Positions 1 through 5,522 are shown, counted from the first letter of the stretch. The stretch: DNA of 9,265 nucleotides from Candidatus Omnitrophota bacterium (GCA_026387255.1 JAPLMA010000082.1:1-9265), one strand, 5' to 3'. Program-made: numbers and translations. The notes: a model not told the origin generated them from the sequence alone.

Positions 1-410
1 GGCCTAAGTTTCTCCCAAATATGCGCGCCGATCGGTTTATCTTCCTTGAGCGATAGAATCCCCGGCAAACGAATTAATGAATCCAGGCCTAAACCATCAT
101 TAATTTTAAACTCCTTCTTAATACTATTAAGTTCATGTAAATAATTCTTGAGCAATTTACGGTTAACAAAAATCCCCTGAGCAAGTTGCCCTTTTATGTT
201 TATCGCGCAATAAATTCTTCCTCTTTTAATTTTACCCTCAATTTCTTTTTTCAACTTATCCTCTAAGGAAAGCAGGCCTTCCGATAAATGAAAAACCGTT
301 TCTAAAAACTTATGGTTGGTGCACCTTAACTCTACACTAATCCTACCGATAGAATCAACTTCTATCTCCTGGCAACCAAAACCTGTCATACTATTAATTA
401 TGTTTTTCAT
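1..410 (-). CDS. yicC: YicC/YloC family endoribonuclease, N-terminal part (C-terminus beyond left edge)
   Basis: The minus strand reads openly from an ATG at 410 to the window edge, giving 136 residues of an unfinished protein. It opens with IINSMTGFG, the conserved start of the YicC-like N-terminal domain, followed by VELRCTNHKFLE and LKKEIEGKIKRGRIYCAINI, which match the family's SVNHRFLD and RGRI blocks. YicC and YloC are metal-dependent endoribonucleases that assemble into hexamers and act on small RNAs in the cytoplasm. The C-terminal domain, which carries part of the active site, lies outside the window. The start is supported by a GGAGG ribosome site inside the end of ndk, about 9 nt upstream. 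The gene begins 4 nt after the ndk stop, so it is the last visible member of the operon that contains parA, parB and ndk. Family assignment is secure; the RNA target is unknown. Confidence 0.88.
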   Translation of the reverse strand, partial: MKNIINSMTGFGCQEIEVDSIGRISVELRCTNHKFLETVFHLSEGLLSLEDKLKKEIEGKIKRGRIYCAINIKGQLAQGIFVNRKLLKNYLHELNSIKKEFKINDGLGLDSLIRLPGILSLKEDKPIGAHIWEKLR

Positions 411-414
411 TTAC

Positions 415-927
415 TCAAGCCTCCGTCACCCAAACCTTATTCGGAAATTCTTTTTGCACTACATTTTTTGTCGCGTAAAGATCGACGATAATTTCATTAG
501 GCGTAAACCAAAGTTTAATCTCTCTTTCCGCTTCAGTAACATTACTTGAAACATGAACTACGTTTTCATAAACGCCATTTGTCGTAATCCGGCCGTAAGA
601 TCCCCGGATTGAGGTTGACTCCGCCTCCTCAGGATTAGTGGCTCCGGCTAAATCTCGACATTTAGTTATAGCGTTATTTCCCCAATAGACCAAAGCCATA
701 ACTTTCTTGCGGTCGTGCAAATCTCCCTGCAAATATTTAATAATCTCGCCAAAGAAGGGCTTGTCTTTTAAATGTTTATAATGTTCTTCCGCTAATGTTT
801 GGGATACGCGCACCATTTTTGCCGCCACAATTTCAAGCTTGGTTTCAGATAGGCGCGTAAGAATATTACCCGTCAGTGATTTCTTCAACCCGTCAGGTTT
901 AATTAAAATTAAAACTGCCTGGCCCAT
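415..927 (-). CDS. ndk: Nucleoside diphosphate kinase
   Basis: This enzyme moves the gamma phosphate of ATP to other nucleoside diphosphates through a phosphohistidine intermediate, supplying NTPs and dNTPs. The 170-residue protein keeps all the family's active-site residues: K10 in KPDG, Y50, R91 and T97 in RDLAGATNP, R108 in SIRG, N122 and the phosphoryl-accepting H125. It is longer than the usual 130-150 residues. There are extra residues around 69-74 (LHDRKK) and 113-118, and about 20 added C-terminal residues. The usual HGSDS after the catalytic His reads HVSSN. All active-site residues are present, so activity is expected. The start is fixed by an AGGAGG site 8-9 nt upstream and a TAATG overlap with the parB stop, which suggests coupled translation from the par operon mRNA. 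Confidence 0.93.
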   Translation of the reverse strand: MGQAVLILIKPDGLKKSLTGNILTRLSETKLEIVAAKMVRVSQTLAEEHYKHLKDKPFFGEIIKYLQGDLHDRKKVMALVYWGNNAITKCRDLAGATNPEEAESTSIRGSYGRITTNGVYENVVHVSSNVTEAEREIKLWFTPNEIIVDLYATKNVVQKEFPNKVWVTEA

Positions 928-1787
928 TATTTGCTCCCTCCTTTAATTACATTGGCGATACGCTCTAAATCCTCTGGTGAATAAAATTCAATATTAATGT
1001 GCCCGCGTTTTTTTCTTTTAATTATGCGCACCTTAGTGGCTAAAGCGTGTTGCATTTGTTCTTCCAAAATCGCCACCAGCGGCTCACTCTGCCCCTGGCC
1101 AGTTTTACGCCTTAATCCTTTTGGCCGCGAACTCTTAATCAAACTTTCCAATTCACGCACCGAAAGGCCTTTGGTAATAATATCCTGCGCTAATCTACGT
1201 TGTTGGTTGGAATCGTCAATTTCAAGTAAGCTGCGGCCATGCGCAAAACTAATACGGCCTTTTTTCATCTCCTGCTGAATTTCATGCGGAAGCTTAAGCA
1301 GGCGCAAAGTATTTGTAATTGTAGTCCTCGCCTTGCCTAAAACTTCGCTGATCTTTTCTTGAGTCACTTGGAATTTATCCATCAGGTGCTGATAAGCATG
1401 AGCTTCTTCAATAGGATTCAAACCTTCCCTTTGGATATTCTCAATTAAAGCCAACTCTAATGAATCTTGATCTGAAACATCGCGTATAATTATTGGTATC
1501 TCATTTAACCCCAATGAATTAGCAGCACGAAGCCTTCGTTCTCCTGCAATAAGTTCATAATTTTCCCCTTTACGCCTAACTAAAAGTGGCTGAATAACCC
1601 CTTTTTCTTTTATTGACTGCGCTAATTCTTCGATACTGTGTTGATCAAAATCTTCGCGTGGCTGGAAAGGATTGGGTTTTATTTGTTCAGATTGGACATA
1701 AACAATCTCTTCTTTACGCTCACTGCTCTCCAAAACCTTTTCTGGAATTAATGCACTGAGGCCTTTTCCTAATGCTTTTCTCTCCAT
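927..1787 (-). CDS. parB: Chromosome partitioning protein ParB (CTP-dependent parS-binding clamp)
   Basis: ParB loads at parS sites near the origin, slides as a CTP-gated clamp and works with ParA and SMC to segregate origins. The 286 residues show the full layout. The N-terminal ALGKGLSALIP box (5-15) is the segment that stimulates ParA. The CTP-binding domain has GERRLRAA (82-89) and ENIQREGLNPIEEA (116-129). A helix-turn-helix lies around 142-165 (VTQEKISEVLGKARTTITN) and leads into LRLLKLP. A basic linker follows, and then a C-terminal dimerisation domain (about 252-282). Length is typical. A strong AGGAGAGG ribosome site precedes the ATG, which shares a base with the parA stop (TAATG). 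A parS-like site lies in the leader of this same operon, so ParB may bind its own promoter region; that is an inference. Confidence 0.97.
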   Translation of the reverse strand: MERKALGKGLSALIPEKVLESSERKEEIVYVQSEQIKPNPFQPREDFDQHSIEELAQSIKEKGVIQPLLVRRKGENYELIAGERRLRAANSLGLNEIPIIIRDVSDQDSLELALIENIQREGLNPIEEAHAYQHLMDKFQVTQEKISEVLGKARTTITNTLRLLKLPHEIQQEMKKGRISFAHGRSLLEIDDSNQQRRLAQDIITKGLSVRELESLIKSSRPKGLRRKTGQGQSEPLVAILEEQMQHALATKVRIIKRKKRGHINIEFYSPEDLERIANVIKGGSK

Positions 1788-2590
1788 TAAACCTCTCCTT
1801 GTCCCTGTGGGATTTTTGAACTCATATCAATATCTAAACCTAAGATCTCTTTACTTAACTCTGCGTATTTTTGCGCTCCCAGAGAATTAACATCATATAA
1901 AACAATCGGCTTACCAAAACTCGGCGCTTCAGTTAACCGAATATTGCGCGGAATAACAGTTTTATAAACTTTATCTTTAAAATGATTGCGCGCTTCTTGA
2001 ATAACTTCTTTGGTAAGATTAGTACGAAAATCCGCCATAGTTAAGAGTACCCCTTCAATAGCCAAAGCAGGATTAAGGTTTTCTTTCACAAGTCTAACTG
2101 TATTATGGAGTTGCGTCAAACCTTCCAATGCGTAGTATTCACATTGAACTGGAATGATTACTGAATCAGCAGCACATAAACCATTAATCGTTAACAGCCC
2201 CAACGATGGCGGAGAATCAATAATCATAAAATCATAATTATCTTTTTCAGGTTGTAAAGCCCTCTTTAACCTATACTCTCTGCCTAATACTCCGACTAAC
2301 TCTACCTCTGCACCCGTTAGATCTAGATTAGAAGGAGCAAGCAAGAGATTATCAATCATGGTTTTTTGTAATATATCCCCAACGCTTAATTCTTCTAATA
2401 AAATATGGTAAGTACTTTTTTTAATATCATGCTTATTAATCCCGATACCGCTTGTAGCATTAGCCTGAGGATCCAAGTCAATAAGCATAACTTTTTTCCC
2501 TGCCAAAGCTAAGTATGCTGCCAAGTTAATAGAAGTAGTAGTTTTACCTACCCCACCCTTCTGATTACAAATTACAATTATCTTACCCAT
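1787..2590 (-). CDS. parA: Chromosome partitioning ATPase ParA (Soj)
   Basis: ParA is a deviant Walker ATPase that binds DNA nonspecifically as an ATP dimer and forms the gradient that moves ParB-parS complexes. Soj homologues also modulate DnaA. The 267 residues carry the deviant Walker A KGGVGKTT (11-18) with the signature first lysine K11. They also have IDLDPQANAT (37-46), a Walker B segment MIIDSPPSLG (122-131) and the conserved IPRNIRLTEAPS (213-224) near the DNA-binding surface. There is no N-terminal helix-turn-helix extension, so this is the chromosomal type rather than the long plasmid type. The ATG shares one base with the stop codon of the upstream LAGLIDADG gene (TAATG). The nearby ribosome site is weak (AAGAG), so ParA production probably depends on translation of that upstream gene. 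Confidence 0.97.
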   Translation of the reverse strand: MGKIIVICNQKGGVGKTTTSINLAAYLALAGKKVMLIDLDPQANATSGIGINKHDIKKSTYHILLEELSVGDILQKTMIDNLLLAPSNLDLTGAEVELVGVLGREYRLKRALQPEKDNYDFMIIDSPPSLGLLTINGLCAADSVIIPVQCEYYALEGLTQLHNTVRLVKENLNPALAIEGVLLTMADFRTNLTKEVIQEARNHFKDKVYKTVIPRNIRLTEAPSFGKPIVLYDVNSLGAQKYAELSKEILGLDIDMSSKIPQGQGEV

Positions 2591-3039
2591 TAGCTCTTAT
2601 GTCTTTTAAACGCCCTGCTTTGTAAATTTAAACTTGAAAGTTTACCTGCTAGAGTATGTAACAAATTATAATCGGGATTACGAAAATTCTCAATTTTATG
2701 TACTACCATTTCTCGCCAAACCTTATAGGCTTCAAATTTTTTTTTACTCTGTAAAGGATATTTGTCAAAATGATCAATAATTACTTGCAGTTCGCTAGAC
2801 CTTGTAACCCTATAATAAGCAGCTGGTTTAGTAAAACCACTCATAGGGGCATCCTTAGATTCTTTTTGTTTGTAAATATACCCTACGTAATTAAAGAATT
2901 GATAAATTTCTTCAATAATCTGACGGTTATCTTCCCTCTGTTTTACTGCAAAATACAAACCATATGAACTTGAAGCTCTGCTATAGGTAAATGCTGCTTC
3001 TCCATCACAAAATCCTGTTACATACCAAGGTTCAAGCAT
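2590..3039 (-). CDS. Single-motif LAGLIDADG homing-endonuclease-family protein in the par operon
   Basis: This 149-residue protein has one LAGLIDADG motif near its N-terminus, YVTGFCDGEAAF (6-17). The putative metal-binding acidic residue is E14, and A15 replaces the usual glycine. Further family features are FAVKQREDNRQIIEEI (30-45) and KYPLQSKKKFEAYKVW (93-108), a block common in the C-terminal half of free-standing LAGLIDADG_1 proteins. Single-motif members act as homodimers that cleave pseudo-palindromic sites of about 20 bp; some relatives have become DNA-binding regulators or splicing helpers. No intron or intein is visible around it: parA directly downstream is intact. It is the first gene of the par operon, has an AGGAG ribosome site 11 nt before its ATG, and its stop overlaps the parA start. 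Whether it is an active nuclease or a domesticated DNA-binding protein cannot be told from sequence alone. Confidence 0.85.
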   Translation of the reverse strand: MLEPWYVTGFCDGEAAFTYSRASSSYGLYFAVKQREDNRQIIEEIYQFFNYVGYIYKQKESKDAPMSGFTKPAAYYRVTRSSELQVIIDHFDKYPLQSKKKFEAYKVWREMVVHKIENFRNPDYNLLHTLAGKLSSLNLQSRAFKRHKS

Positions 3040-3060
3040 AATGACCAGAACTCCTATAAT

Positions 3061-3074
3061 GTTCCAATTGGAAC
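3061..3074. promoter_or_regulatory. Perfect 14-bp palindrome, candidate operator in the par operon leader
   Basis: GTTCCAATTGGAAC is its own reverse complement. It lies in the leader between the par operon promoter and the ATG of the LAGLIDADG gene, abutting the parS-like site at 3075-3090, which carries another GGAAC half-site. Such a symmetric element suits a homodimeric DNA-binding protein acting as a downstream roadblock. ParB and the LAGLIDADG protein are the obvious local candidates, but no binding can be shown here. Confidence 0.5.
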
Positions 3075-3090
3075 TTTTTCACGCGGAACA
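3075..3090. promoter_or_regulatory. parS-like site (13 of 16 positions)
   Basis: On the plus strand the site reads TTTTTCACGCGGAACA. It matches the bacterial parS consensus TGTTTCACGTGAAACA at 13 of 16 positions, differing at positions 2, 10 and 12. It lies in the leader of the operon that encodes ParA and ParB, about 2.4 kb from the origin, where parS sites are normally clustered. The symmetric core is degraded relative to a perfect site, so it could be a variant parS, a ParB autoregulatory operator, or the second half of a composite operator with the neighbouring palindrome. No better parS match was noticed elsewhere in the window. Confidence 0.5.
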
Positions 3091-3111
3091 TTGTAAATAT
3101 ATTCTGGTATT

Positions 3112-3139
3112 ATTATCTAGTATTGCTTAATTTTGTCAA
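3112..3139 (-). promoter_or_regulatory. Promoter of the LAGLIDADG-parA-parB-ndk-yicC operon
   Basis: On the minus strand a perfect -35 box TTGACA (3134-3139) is followed after 16 bp by GATAAT (3112-3117), five of six matches to the -10 consensus. Transcription would start near 3105, giving a leader of about 65 nt that holds the palindrome and parS-like site. The -35 box contains the TGA stop codon of the jag-type gene, so the two operons abut with no spare sequence. Confidence 0.7.
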
Positions 3140-3336
3140 GTATTTTCTTTAATCGGAATCGCGCTTACGCGTACTTTGGCTGGTTTAGCCCCAGCCATAC
3201 CAAAAAGTCCCTTTTTTTCCTCAGACAAACTCTCTATTTTTACGCGATTGCGCGGAAGCTTTAATTCTTTCAACGCTTTTTCAATCGCCTCTTCAACAGT
3301 CTTACCTTCTACTTCTACATAGTTTACTTTTTTCAT
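3136..3336 (-). CDS. Stand-alone Jag N-terminal domain protein (KhpB fragment without KH and R3H domains)
   Basis: This 66-residue protein is a complete Jag N-terminal domain. It has VEVEGKTVEEAIEKALKELKLPRNRVKIE (8-36), then the diagnostic KKGLFGMAGAKPAKVRV (41-57) and a short tail. Full Jag/KhpB is about 200 residues or more, and its KH and R3H domains bind RNA; neither is present. The roughly 100 nt after the stop hold the par promoter and operator rather than a shifted remainder, so a simple frameshift does not explain the loss. The ATG overlaps the yidC stop (ATGA) and no separate ribosome site is seen, so it is translated by coupling to YidC. Its place after yidC is the normal place for jag. 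Without RNA-binding domains its function is unclear; it may bind a protein partner, or KH-R3H may be encoded elsewhere. Confidence 0.85.
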   Translation of the reverse strand: MKKVNYVEVEGKTVEEAIEKALKELKLPRNRVKIESLSEEKKGLFGMAGAKPAKVRVSAIPIKENT

Positions 3337-4862
3337 TTCTGGCTATTAACACGAAATTGATAACAAAGCATGAGTAAACTATTAACAAACCAATAAAGTA
3401 CTAACCCCGATGGCATCTGATAAAAAATTACCCCAAACATAATCGGCATGATAATCGACATCATCTTTTGCTGTTGAGCAGCTTCACCGGTTGCTTTAGC
3501 CATGGAAATCTTCTGTTGTACAAACATACCGATCGCCATTAAAATGGGCAGAATATTTACCTGATTACCCAAAAATGGTATTGAATTTTTGAAAGCAAAG
3601 GCTTTGTCAGGCGAAGAAAGATCTGTAATCCACAGGAAATGTGCCCCTCTTAAAGCAACCGAGCGAATTAAAGCCTGATAAAGAGCAAAAAATATGGGCA
3701 TTTGCAATAAAAGTGGTAGACAACCACCAAGCGGATTTACCTTGTGCTCTTTATAAAGCTCCATGATTTCTTTATTTAATCTTTGCGGATTGTCTTTGAG
3801 CTCTTTACGTAAAGCTTCAATTTTTGGTTGTAAAAGCTGCATCTCTTTCATTGAGCGCATTTGTTTTATGGAAAGAGGAAAAAGTAAAAAATATACGGCA
3901 ATACTTAAAATTATAATGGCTAATCCCCAGTTATGCACTAAACTATAGAAAAATCCCAATAATTGTAAAAGTAGCTGCGCAATAAAATCAAAGGTCCCGA
4001 AATAAATAATCGCAGCCCATTCTGGTTTAGCATTACTTATTATCTTTAAATCTTGAGGCCCCAAGTAGATACGATATGAATGTCCAATCTGAGCACCAGG
4101 CTTTAAAATAGATTCACCCATCAATAAACCTACTTCAGATTCCTGAGGAGTGATTTTCTTAATGTAGCCACTGGCCGCCATATTGACGGGCTCAACAATA
4201 GTACAAAAATACTGATCACGCAGACCAATAAATTTCACATCCGAACTATTAAAATCTTTTCCCGCGGACAAATGCATAGTTTTTTCTTTATTGCCCAGGA
4301 AGATATCTCGATATCGCGATTGCGTATTTTTTGCAGATAAATCCAACCGGCCTAAAACTAATTGCGGATTAAGCACTAAAGAGGAGGAAGATATATTTTG
4401 AATCTGTTCATCTAACTCTATGATATAACTATCGTTAGGGATTATAAACTTTTTAATAATCCTTTTATTTTGGTCTTCATAAATAAATGAAATAGAATCT
4501 TTGGTTACAGCTTGCTGTTTAAAAGTAAGGTTGCTATCAGTAAGCAACCCCATGTTAAGTGATAACCGATGTTCCGGGCCATCTTTAAAAACTACCTCTA
4601 CAATCGCCGCCATAGACGGATCAAAAATTAATTCTCGACTGTTTTGAGTAAATTTTACCGTCTGTCTAATTGCATCTATAGACGGCGACATGGCCACTGA
4701 AGGCATTACAGCAGATGATTTTTCTTGTGATGATCTTGCTAATGAAGATTTATTGGCTATAACAGTATTGTTATCAATGAGTTGTGGTTTAGGGGCTAAG
4801 GCGGACCAACTTAATAAAACCAAGAGTGATAAAGCAATTGCCAAAACTAAACGTTTTTCCAT
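3333..4862 (-). CDS. yidC: Membrane protein insertase YidC (long, diderm type)
   Basis: YidC inserts and folds inner-membrane proteins, alone or with SecYEG. The 509 residues show an N-terminal transmembrane segment (about 5-23) and a long periplasmic beta-rich domain (about 60-280), as in Gram-negative YidC. The conserved five-helix insertase core contains TM2 (about 311-330), the cytoplasmic helical hairpin (LLQPKIEALRKEL, 343-355), KVNPLGGCLPLLLQMPIFFALYQ (374-396), a helix around 437-450 and the last helix with MPSGLVLYWFVNSLL (483-497). The position of the conserved TM2 arginine of the hydrophilic groove (R366 in E. coli) is Tyr 324 here, within a segment that otherwise aligns well. The start lies 5 nt after the yidD stop with no clear ribosome site, which suggests coupled translation. 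The stop overlaps the following jag-type start. Confidence 0.97.
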   Translation of the reverse strand: MEKRLVLAIALSLLVLLSWSALAPKPQLIDNNTVIANKSSLARSSQEKSSAVMPSVAMSPSIDAIRQTVKFTQNSRELIFDPSMAAIVEVVFKDGPEHRLSLNMGLLTDSNLTFKQQAVTKDSISFIYEDQNKRIIKKFIIPNDSYIIELDEQIQNISSSSLVLNPQLVLGRLDLSAKNTQSRYRDIFLGNKEKTMHLSAGKDFNSSDVKFIGLRDQYFCTIVEPVNMAASGYIKKITPQESEVGLLMGESILKPGAQIGHSYRIYLGPQDLKIISNAKPEWAAIIYFGTFDFIAQLLLQLLGFFYSLVHNWGLAIIILSIAVYFLLFPLSIKQMRSMKEMQLLQPKIEALRKELKDNPQRLNKEIMELYKEHKVNPLGGCLPLLLQMPIFFALYQALIRSVALRGAHFLWITDLSSPDKAFAFKNSIPFLGNQVNILPILMAIGMFVQQKISMAKATGEAAQQQKMMSIIMPIMFGVIFYQMPSGLVLYWFVNSLLMLCYQFRVNSQK

Positions 4863-4867
4863 AGATT

Positions 4868-5068
4868 TTATATCAAAGGGTCATAACCTGACTTGCCAGA
4901 AAATGGATGACAACGCGATATTCTGATTAGCCCCTTAAATACTCCTTTAATTAATCCGTATTTTAAAATTGCCTGTTTTGTATATTCAGAACAACCCGGT
5001 TCAAAGCGACAACTTGCCGGGAGGCCTGGCCTCAAATATTTTTGATATGCCACAATCAACTTCAGCAT
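4868..5068 (-). CDS. yidD: Membrane protein insertion efficiency factor YidD
   Basis: YidD is a small membrane-associated protein that aids YidC-dependent insertion. From the ATG at 5068 it is 66 residues: LKLIVAYQKYLRPGL, then the conserved cysteine block SCRFEPGCSEYTKQAI, KYGLIKGVFKGLIRISRCHPF and the ending GGYDP-type motif (here SGYDPLI). All three conserved cysteines are present. The start is ambiguous. The frame stays open upstream to a TTG at 5092, which would add eight residues and overlap the rpmH stop by 10 nt. I prefer the ATG because family members begin at this hydrophobic helix, although no clear ribosome site precedes it; the TTG has only a weak GGGA upstream. The gene follows rpmH directly, where rnpA would normally come first. 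Confidence 0.92.
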   Translation of the reverse strand: MLKLIVAYQKYLRPGLPASCRFEPGCSEYTKQAILKYGLIKGVFKGLIRISRCHPFSGKSGYDPLI

Positions 5069-5082
5069 TAAACTTGCGGGGG

Positions 5083-5220
5083 TCAAACGCAAAGCTTTTT
5101 TCTTCCCTTGCTCCGTCGGCGCGCCAAAAGCTTCCGCCCGTTCTTGGTCGCCATTTTACTACGAAATCCATGGCGCCTCTTGCCAACAATATTGGATGGC
5201 GTTTTTAGATTTTTTTTCAT
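5083..5220 (-). CDS. rpmH: 50S ribosomal protein L34
   Basis: A 45-codon minus-strand gene starts at the ATG at 5220 and stops at TGA 5083-5085. It encodes the very basic L34: MKKNLKTPSN at the start, then KRRHGFRSKMATKNGRKLLA, and RRRSKGRKKL near the end. L34 is buried in 23S rRNA in the large subunit. The N-terminal region has NIVG where most L34 proteins have a basic KRKR-type stretch, and the last two residues are Cys-Val; the rest is highly typical. A GGGAG ribosome site lies 9 nt upstream, and a good promoter lies about 105 nt upstream. It is the first gene of the leftward yidD-yidC operon and the usual left neighbour of oriC. Confidence 0.96.
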   Translation of the reverse strand: MKKNLKTPSNIVGKRRHGFRSKMATKNGRKLLARRRSKGRKKLCV

Positions 5221-5249
5221 GCTTTAAATCTCCCTTTTCCCCTCCAAAG

Positions 5250-5258
5250 TTTTCCACA
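5250..5258 (+). promoter_or_regulatory. DnaA box, one mismatch (TTTTCCACA)
   Basis: TTTTCCACA differs from the strong box TTATCCACA only at position 3. It lies in the rpmH leader, about 30 nt upstream of the rpmH start. A second one-mismatch match, TCATTCACA, lies at 5286-5294. These could be weaker origin sites or modulate rpmH transcription. Confidence 0.45.
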
Positions 5259-5325
5259 ACAACAAACCAGAGAGGAATGTTAAAATCATTCACAACTTAT
5301 AAAAGTGATTTTCTTGATTTTGTGA

Positions 5326-5354
5326 ATTGTAACACACATTTATGTCGTGGTCAA
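5326..5354 (-). promoter_or_regulatory. Promoter of the rpmH-yidD-yidC operon
   Basis: On the minus strand TTGACC (5349-5354) and TACAAT (5326-5331) are separated by 17 bp, each matching its consensus at five of six positions. The transcript would start near 5320, giving rpmH a leader of about 100 nt that contains the two weak DnaA-box matches. Confidence 0.7.
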
Positions 5355-5362
5355 GTTTTTTA

Positions 5363-5390
5363 TTGACGCCTGTTAATATTGTTATATAAT
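5363..5390 (+). promoter_or_regulatory. Distal dnaA promoter (P1)
   Basis: TTGACG (5363-5368) and a perfect TATAAT (5385-5390) are 16 bp apart on the plus strand. It stands back to back with the rpmH promoter, with only 8 bp between their -35 boxes. Transcription from here would cross the hairpin, P2 and both DnaA boxes, giving dnaA a leader of roughly 280 nt. Confidence 0.62.
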
Positions 5391-5423
5391 AACTAACGTT
5401 TATCTTTTTCACTTGTCCTGCTA

Positions 5424-5439
5424 GATAGCTTATGCTATC
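5424..5439 (+). repeat. Small hairpin in the dnaA leader/origin
   Basis: GATAGC (5424-5429) and GCTATC (5434-5439) form a perfect 6-bp inverted repeat around a TTAT loop. No T-run follows, so it is not an intrinsic terminator. A longer-range inverted repeat, ATCTAAC (5452-5458) with GTTAGAT (5508-5514), brackets promoter P2. Either could be a protein site or an RNA structure in the P1 transcript; no role can be assigned. Confidence 0.35.
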
Positions 5440-5463
5440 ATGTTGGAACGTATCTAACAGAAT

Positions 5464-5491
5464 TTGCAAAGTTTTTAGTCTTTGTTATAAT
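5464..5491 (+). promoter_or_regulatory. Proximal dnaA promoter (P2), extended -10
   Basis: A perfect TATAAT (5486-5491) is preceded by TGT, giving an extended -10. A weaker -35 box TTGCAA (5464-5469) lies 16 bp upstream. The start would fall near 5498, so both strong DnaA boxes lie about 25-55 nt downstream, well placed for DnaA to repress its own synthesis. Confidence 0.6.
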
Positions 5492-5522
5492 GAACATAGT
5501 TAACCAGGTTAGATTCGAAGTT

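Noticed and set aside
3061..3079. Palindrome followed by TTTTT on the plus strand, read as a rightward terminator
   Set aside because: No rightward transcript is expected here, because all genes nearby run leftward; a leader operator is a better reading.
4306..4321. Palindromic ATATCG/ATCGCGAT stretch in yidC
   Set aside because: Short overlapping self-complementary words within coding sequence; nothing else supports a function.
5001..5189. Minus-strand open frame across rpmH, considered as an overlapping rnpA
   Set aside because: It has no RNR-type RNase P protein motif and only 62 residues; it is the shadow of rpmH and yidD in another frame.
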